From contig JALRMH010000007.1 of assembly GCA_026119935.1 (NCBI GenBank), positions 797,097 through 861,096 of the forward strand: a stretch of DNA of 64,000 bases, written 5' to 3'. The notes below the pieces were generated by a model that did no database searches, was not told the origin of the DNA, and saw only the letters and a program-made list of their open reading frames with translations. The stretch's first letter is position 1. The number at the start of each line of letters is the position of its first letter. Of this stretch, positions 58,401-64,000 are shown piece by piece. The translations under genes and the position numbers were made by a program. This DNA comes from Endothia cerciana. Lineage: Eukaryota; Ascomycota; Sordariomycetes; Diaporthales; Cryphonectriaceae.

Positions 58401-60255
58401 ATAGCTGAGTATACAAGGCGTGTAATAAGAGCGAGTGTACTACCTGGTGCCTAACGTGGATGGCTTTTCCCTAATGCACTCCCAAGGGCGTTTTGAAGGA
58501 CTCATTCGTTTCGTTTGCTGCTTCTATAAATTATAAAATGTTGCATGACATACATGAAAGGGGCAGGGGACACGACGGTCAGCTTGACGTGAGGCACGAG
58601 GCCTCACTTATTAGAGGTCGGACCCGGGGGGGGGGGGGGGCGGTTGATCACAATTACTGAGCGAATGCAAGAGGCTCGAGAGTCAATAGAGGCAGTCAAC
58701 AACGCAGATTATTATATCAGTGACGCGCTGCTGAGTACAGCCTCTGGGTTACTGTCACCTACAGACGAGATACTGCTCGCTACTATTAGCATCTCCGCAG
58801 GCATGCGTTGCCCACAAATTGCGTCCCAATGCCCCTGATCAGCCCATACTCGGCAAACAGCTACTTCACAGCTATACCGAAACTACGCAGCCCAAGCAGT
58901 ATCGACTTCCCGAAGCCCGCTACGCGACTCACCCCCGGGTTGACGTGGAAGCCCGGGCGGGATTCGTGTACGAGTGCGAGATCAACCGGGGGACGCGCCT
59001 AGTGAAGGTTGTAGAGGAGTACGTCACGGTCGGTATGCGTGGGCACTGGGGCAAAAGAACTGGCAATAGAATATTTTGCCGTTACGTGAACTGAATCAAT
59101 CTTTCACTGCACTTGGTAAAGAATAGCCCTGGGAGAGTCATGCATTTTGTCCATCAGCTTTTGTCAACATGGAGGTGTTCCAATTCGTCATCCACAACAT
59201 CTCCTTCGTACAGACACCCCTGTTTCAGAGGTCTCGAATAGCATCGACTGGCAGCTGGAGTTGTTGGTAAGTTCCCAGATCTTACAGAAGGAAGGAATAT
59301 AACAGCTGATTACAGAGCTGTGGCAGTGGACGAGTGTAAATGACAATCGCCCTGTGGACGATATCAGGAAAGTTACAGAGAGGGACTTAGTACACTCAAG
59401 ATAGTCACATTGGCAAAATAGAGTCAAAATACAACGCCTGGTTGCCCAGTTATCACGGGAGCCTCAGCTTCAACAAGAGGCCCGCTGAAAGGTATCAGAC
59501 TATGATCTTTCCAAACACCTGTGGCGGCCTCGTAATTATGCATTGCTTATCAAAATGCCTGGTCACGATCCTCAAATCCTGCTTTACCCGGTCCAGCCGT
59601 TGTAAGCATTGGCCACGTGCAGTGATTACACAGTCCAAAGCATGTAGAGTCCACCTGTCTAAATGCAGAACGACGAGATCTTTGACTGTCCTGAACAGTG
59701 ATGATATATGAAGGCTTACTTTCTAAACACCACATCCGTCAAAGCTAGCTGCAGTAAACAGAAAAAGGAAGAAATAGCATCTCACACTGCAGCTCAGTTT
59801 GGATAACACAGCACAAGATACAGGACGCGGATGTCTATAGTATGTGCCTGCCTTAGTATCCGTGCTCGGTTGTCCCGGGCGCTTGCGGAGCAGACGGTGA
59901 TCAGGTAGACCCGAATTGCACACCAGCCTCGGGTTGGATCACTACGCTTCTGACAGGCACAAGACTGCGATGCCGTGTAACATTCTTCTCGCCACCATGT
60001 GGGATCCAATTACCTCTGCCGTGGACCTTGGGGTACAGGGCTGGACTTTAAGGTTTTCCGGGCGATCATTGGTAATCGTCAGTGAGGGGTTGTCCCGGGC
60101 TTATTCTGTCGAAGCATTGCTTCCGTGCAAGCCGGAGAAAAAGTGGCTAGGTCCTTGAATTGAAAAGCCAATACATTGAAGAGACAGCCATATATGCTTG
60201 TGTATCAAGAATCTTGTTTCAGTGAATACCCTCACACGGGAAAGTGCTGTTTATA
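58401..60255. other. intergenic, no supported gene
   Basis: A poly-G tract lies at 58626-58640. Frames near 58644-59094 (64 and 91 codons) show no motif. The region upstream of 60256 is the presumed promoter of the metallo-beta-lactamase gene. Confidence 0.5.
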
Positions 60256-61464
60256 ATGGCTCAGCCTGCCCCAAAGTTCGACATCGAGCCCTCCTCGGCT
60301 ACGGTTGACGTTCGAAGTGGGCAACACCAACCCTCTCTTTCAACACGAGTTTGCTGCGTGCCTCACGCAGTGCCCTCGAGGTCGTTTCTGTCAACTGACT
60401 GGAGACTTCAGTCATCGACACAACCTCATGGATCGGGAATATTCCGACAAGGTTCTTCTTCCACCCCGTCACGAAGGGGTATGACACGCTTGAGGGGCCA
60501 TCATATTCCTTCCTGATCGAGCATCCGTCTGGCCGCAAACTCCTGTTCGACCTCGGTGTCCGCAAGGACTGGGAGAATCTATCCCCGGCCTCAGTGAACA
60601 TGATCAAGAGCCTCGAGACAAAGCTCACCGTCAAGAAGGACGTGCGTGAGATACTAGAGGACAACGGCTTTCCCACCTCAAGCATCGAGGGCGTCATCTG
60701 GTCTCACTGGAAGGTATAAGTGCATACCCTGAAATTGCGAGGTCTAATGTGAGTACAGGCACTTTGACCATACGGGGGACCCCTCCACTTTCGGTTCGTC
60801 GACTGCCCTCATCGTCGGCCCGGGCTTCAAGGACGCCTTTGTCCCTGGCTATCCTGCGAACGCGGAGTCCATGATCCTGGAGTCCGACTATGCCGGCCGA
60901 GAGTTGAAGGAGATCGCGTTCAGCCCGGAGAGGAAGGCCGGCCGTTTCGAGGCGTTCGATTACTTCGGCGACGGCTCGTTCTACCTCCTCAACAGCCCCG
61001 GCCACGCCGTCGGGCACTTGTGCGCCCTCGCCAGGGTCACCAGCGAGCCCGACTCGTACATCTTCATGGGCGGCGATGCGAGCCACCAGGCGGGCGAGTT
61101 CCGCCCGTCCGCCTATCTGCCCCTCCCGGAGACCATCTCGCCACAACCACTGGAGGCGCATGCGGTGATGCCCTGCCCGGGCTCCCTGTTCGGGCACCTC
61201 CTCCAGCACGGCGACAGGACAAAGCCGTTCTACAGGGTCGCGACGGGGGGCGTCTCTATGGACGTGGAAGAGGCCGAGAGGACGATCGCGAAGCTGCAGG
61301 AGGCGGACGCGCAGGAGAAAGTGCTGGTGGTCATCGCGCACGATACCAGTCTGCTTGGTGTCCTCGACTTCTTCCCGGAGTATGCGAACGGGTTTGCCTC
61401 GAAGGGGTGGGTGACCAAGGGGCGCTGGGCGTTTCTCAAGGACTACAAGGGGGCGTTACTGTAG
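60256..61464 (+). CDS. metallo-beta-lactamase-fold hydrolase, lactonase-like, splice anomaly at zinc motif
   Basis: Exons 60256..60316 and 60412..60713 join cleanly (VDVRIIDTTSWIGNIP; 95-bp intron with CTGAC branch). The third exon ends at 61464. The family (AttM/AiiA-like lactonases in the broad sense) binds two zincs and opens lactones or similar rings; the true substrate is unknown. Later ligands are present: SPGHAVGHL, GGDASHQAGEF and VIAHDTSLLGVLD. The first motif should read SHWHFDHTGD across the second junction, but exon 2 ends SHWK and exon 3 begins HFDHTGD. The best acceptor (TACAG, 60758) shifts the frame. An acceptor at 60753 keeps frame and gives 357 residues with SHWKYRHFDHTGD. 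It may be an expressed variant, a mis-modelled splice, a sequence error or a recent pseudogene. Confidence 0.8.
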
Positions 61465-63201
61465 CGAGGTGTGGGCGTCTGCTGTATCCCCTCTCAATCA
61501 CGTCACTTACCTGTCCAAATATCTGTAATAATAAAAAAACCTGGCCGGCCACACATAAAACTACGTTGAAAATGGAAATATGTGACTATGTAATGCCAAG
61601 TATGCCGCCGCTTTTCCTTCCCTTAAGCAGTCATGAGAGTCAATCTAAATACCGAGAAAGTCGGCCCTGCGTCCAGCTTACCCTGGGTCGTATGCCCCCC
61701 CCCCCCCCCACGGGTAAGCTGGAGAAGATCGTCCCCAGGGCTGAGCAAGACTCGAGCGCTTGCAGGTGGCTTTGAGACACGGAAGGTTCTCTTTCACCGC
61801 TGGACATCCTACCAGAACCTGCTGTCCAGCGCCCCTTCAGGTGGCCATTCTGGCGGAGCCCGACTGTCATGGATCGCACCAGACAGGTGCAAGCCATGGT
61901 CCACAGCCCATACCTCGCGGTACGTAAACTCAAGAACGAAGTGTCTCAGCTTTGGCACGCCGACGAGACAGGCATCTGTGACCCTCCTGACGTCTCTCAG
62001 TGGCGGGCTCCGCGCTGTTGGCCAGGGCTGTATTGAGCAGTCCTCGGCCGAAGCGGCTGCGATGCTGCGAGAGCTGCCGTGCTAGAGCCAGCAAATTTGC
62101 CCCCGGGCGAGCGCCCCGTCCAGACACGACCGCCACTCTAGTTCAAACACTAGCAGGTTCGCTCAGTCGATACGACGTCTCCAGTGGCATCGCACGGTTG
62201 ATCACGAGACCCCCCTCCCACAGCTGCCTAATGCACAGCCCGTCGCAGGAACCAAGGGGGTGTCAGGAAGATCGGCGGGCGGCGAGGGCGATGATCCCGT
62301 CTAGTCCTGCGCTTCTCGAGGACCTAAGTCCCATACCACAAACATAGGGAGAGGTAGTTTCGGGGTGTGTTGGAATGGTGTGGGGGGGGGGGGGGCGGCG
62401 TTGAGAATTCTGTCTGCCCGTGTAGCTCGGAGGGAGGCGGATGGTTGGTTACGCAACTTGGTTCCGAGGCACTGCTGGAGTGCACGGCCGAGTTGTTTCA
62501 CAGCCATAGGTTTTCAGGTGCCCCCGAGATCTGGATGAAAAGTGTGTAAACCTGTACCACCTGAAAAAGGGTACGTTGCGGTCAGAATGGGCTTGGATTT
62601 GCTAGCCCCACCGGTCCGTTACTCACCTTGCGCCTAGACCGATCTGCCGGCGACGAGGTTGCCATCGGCGACTATTGAAGAAGAAAAGAACAAAGACAAA
62701 GGGGGGGGGGGGGGCGGGCTTTGGGAAGGCAAGCTTCAGGTCTTCAATATGTGATCGGGGCACCATAGTATGCGTGAGTCTTATAATTCGTCTCAATACA
62801 GCAATTATCTACCTTCGCAAGCGGATATTGGAGGCGCAACACATGATACTGTACACCCCCCGTACAATAATGAAAAGGCTACCATGAACGCTCTTTCGCT
62901 AAACACTGTCGTTTGCAGACTTTATTGTGCACCGCCGTGCCAATACAAGGGGGAAGGCAAAGGTAAACCAAAACGCTCAAGAAAAGAAAAAGAAAAAAAT
63001 GCTTGTGCCACTGTGAAGCCGAATGATGATGATCATGCCTGTTTCTTCATAAAGGCGTGTCCCGTTGCGCCATGCCTAAGCCGTGCGATGATAGCGCAAT
63101 ATAGGATACAGCAAAAAGAAAACGCGAAAATACTGAGATCGAGCAGTCGGTCGTCGGTCGTAAAATATGATGATGTAAGAGCCTGGATGGTTCGGTGTCG
63201 T
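61465..63201. other. intergenic with several homopolymer tracts
   Basis: No gene is supported. Poly-C at 61695-61709 and poly-G at 62382-62395 and 62701-62714 are present. Frames of up to 150 codons cross these tracts and have no motifs. Confidence 0.5.
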
Positions 63202-63973
63202 CTAGAAAGCTGGGATGGGGTTGGCATAGCGGAGCGGACTATGGTGATGATGCTCCGATGAGGGCCTGCGCTGAGTGAAGACGCGGTGCATGAACGCGCG
63301 GGGCCCGATAGACTCGACGTCACCCAGGACGGGCATGCGGGCCTTCTTTGTCTGCCAGCGCTCTATGATGCAGTCGTCGACGAGAGCCATGAGGCCACTT
63401 GCCATGATGACACTGGGTGATATTAGCAAGGGCGACGCGTAATGAGGTTGTGTTATCCCTGTAGCGGACTTACTCGGCAACGTCTGTGGCAGCATCGAGG
63501 ACGTCATTGTCGTTGATCCACATGAAGCAAGGTGGGATCCAACCCCCGGCCCTCTCGTCGTCTTCCACCTGGTTTGGTGATCGTGTCTCAGGCACGATAT
63601 GTGCCACGGGATTCGGCTGGCCGTCACGGATGAGGTGGAAGGAGACCACGCCGTCAAGGTGCTTCTCGACCACACGCTTCCAAGCATATGAATGGCCCCA
63701 CCAGTCGAACTCGTACCGCGTGTTCTTCTTGGATCCTCTCCTCTCCACATCCACGCGCGCATAGTTGCTGAACTCCAATCTGATAGCATTGGTGGGGCGT
63801 GGCTGGCCCTGCTTGTGATCACCACCCGAGGACCGGGAGGACACGCTACCGACGTCTATACTGGTGTCGGAGTGAGAGGTGGCCGGGCGCTTGTCTTTGC
63901 CGGAGGCAGCAGAGCCACTGGAATTGTGACGCCGGATATGTGGCTTCGCCAGGTTCTTCATGGCCGTTGACAT
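63202..63973 (-). CDS. conserved-looking protein of unknown function
   Basis: Exons are 63973..63474 and 63412..63202 (61-bp intron, GTAAGT to CACCCAG, GCTAAT branch), giving 236 residues. A Ser-rich, basic N-terminus precedes a compact domain with RLEFSNYARVDVERRG, RYEFDWWGHSYAWKRVVEKH, VSFHLIRDG, VAHIVPE, GGWIPPCFMWIND and, after the splice, ASGLMALVDDCIIERW. The alternating beta-strand pattern resembles fungal tubby-C-terminal-like or related beta-barrel domains, but I cannot confirm this. There is no membrane segment or signal peptide. The Met at 63973 is the first clear start in the window; upstream coding beyond the right edge cannot be excluded. The C-terminal tail contains a His run (SEHHHHSP). 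Confidence 0.72.
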
Positions 63974-64000
63974 GGAGCGCTGGAGGGTTGGCCGGCTCAG

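Noticed and set aside
58644..59094. Two small plus-strand frames after FAS2 (64 and 91 codons)
   Set aside because: They are short, in different frames and show no convincing GT-AG join or motif.

Overview
The window is 64 kb of a filamentous ascomycete genome, most likely a Sordariomycete (class-level inference). Evidence: short GT-AG introns (mostly 44-103 bp) with CTAAC/CTGAC-type branch points, a fungal type I fatty acid synthase split into adjacent divergent FAS1 and FAS2 genes, fungal-only families (UstYa-like/DUF3328, PTH11/SAT4-like rhodopsin-fold membrane proteins, Kre9/Knh1-like wall proteins, DUF7730-like proteins), and no bacterial operon structure. All splice sites were placed by eye and by reading-frame joining.

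Layout. 0-3.2 kb: a PAS/GAF hybrid-type histidine kinase cut by the left edge (minus). 4.1-6.8 kb: a probable small membrane protein (minus) and a DUF7730-like protein (plus). 6.8-9.8 kb: gene-poor. 9.8-13.5 kb: a P-loop GTPase ending in a CaaX-like tetrapeptide, a three-copy degenerate tandem repeat, and a hypothetical protein. 13.8-18.0 kb: the most interesting block, with a proline-iminopeptidase-like hydrolase (minus), a UstYa-like oxidase (plus) and, converging on it, a secreted precursor with repeated ALEF/ALDY/ALDF cores ending at Kex2-type KR/RR sites. It looks like a compact dikaritin-type RiPP locus. 18.0-21.3 kb: non-coding, with a perfect 17-bp inverted repeat and a 20-bp palindrome. 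21.3-26.6 kb: a SAT4/PTH11-like membrane protein, a GNAT acetyltransferase and a Kre9-like secreted protein downstream of a (CT)20 tract. 27.1-34.4 kb: a many-exon protein kinase and the clamp-loader subunit Ctf18 (both minus). 34.4-37.5 kb: AT-rich sequence, a segment open on both strands and a three-copy ~165 bp tandem repeat, leading into a gene with a bZIP-like basic region but no zipper. 40.4-41.9 kb: guanine deaminase. 42.7-58.4 kb: FAS1 (minus) and FAS2 (plus) around a 3.6 kb shared upstream region. 60.3-61.5 kb: a lactonase-like metallo-beta-lactamase whose zinc motif lies on an awkward splice junction. 63.2-64 kb: a conserved-looking protein of unknown function (minus).

How genes relate. 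FAS1 and FAS2 make the two subunits of one complex and probably share regulation. The hydrolase, UstYa-like gene and precursor can be read as one pathway: a secreted repeat precursor, Kex2 cleavage, oxidative crosslinking by the UstYa-like protein, and possible N-terminal proline trimming. The other genes look like unrelated housekeeping or accessory genes.
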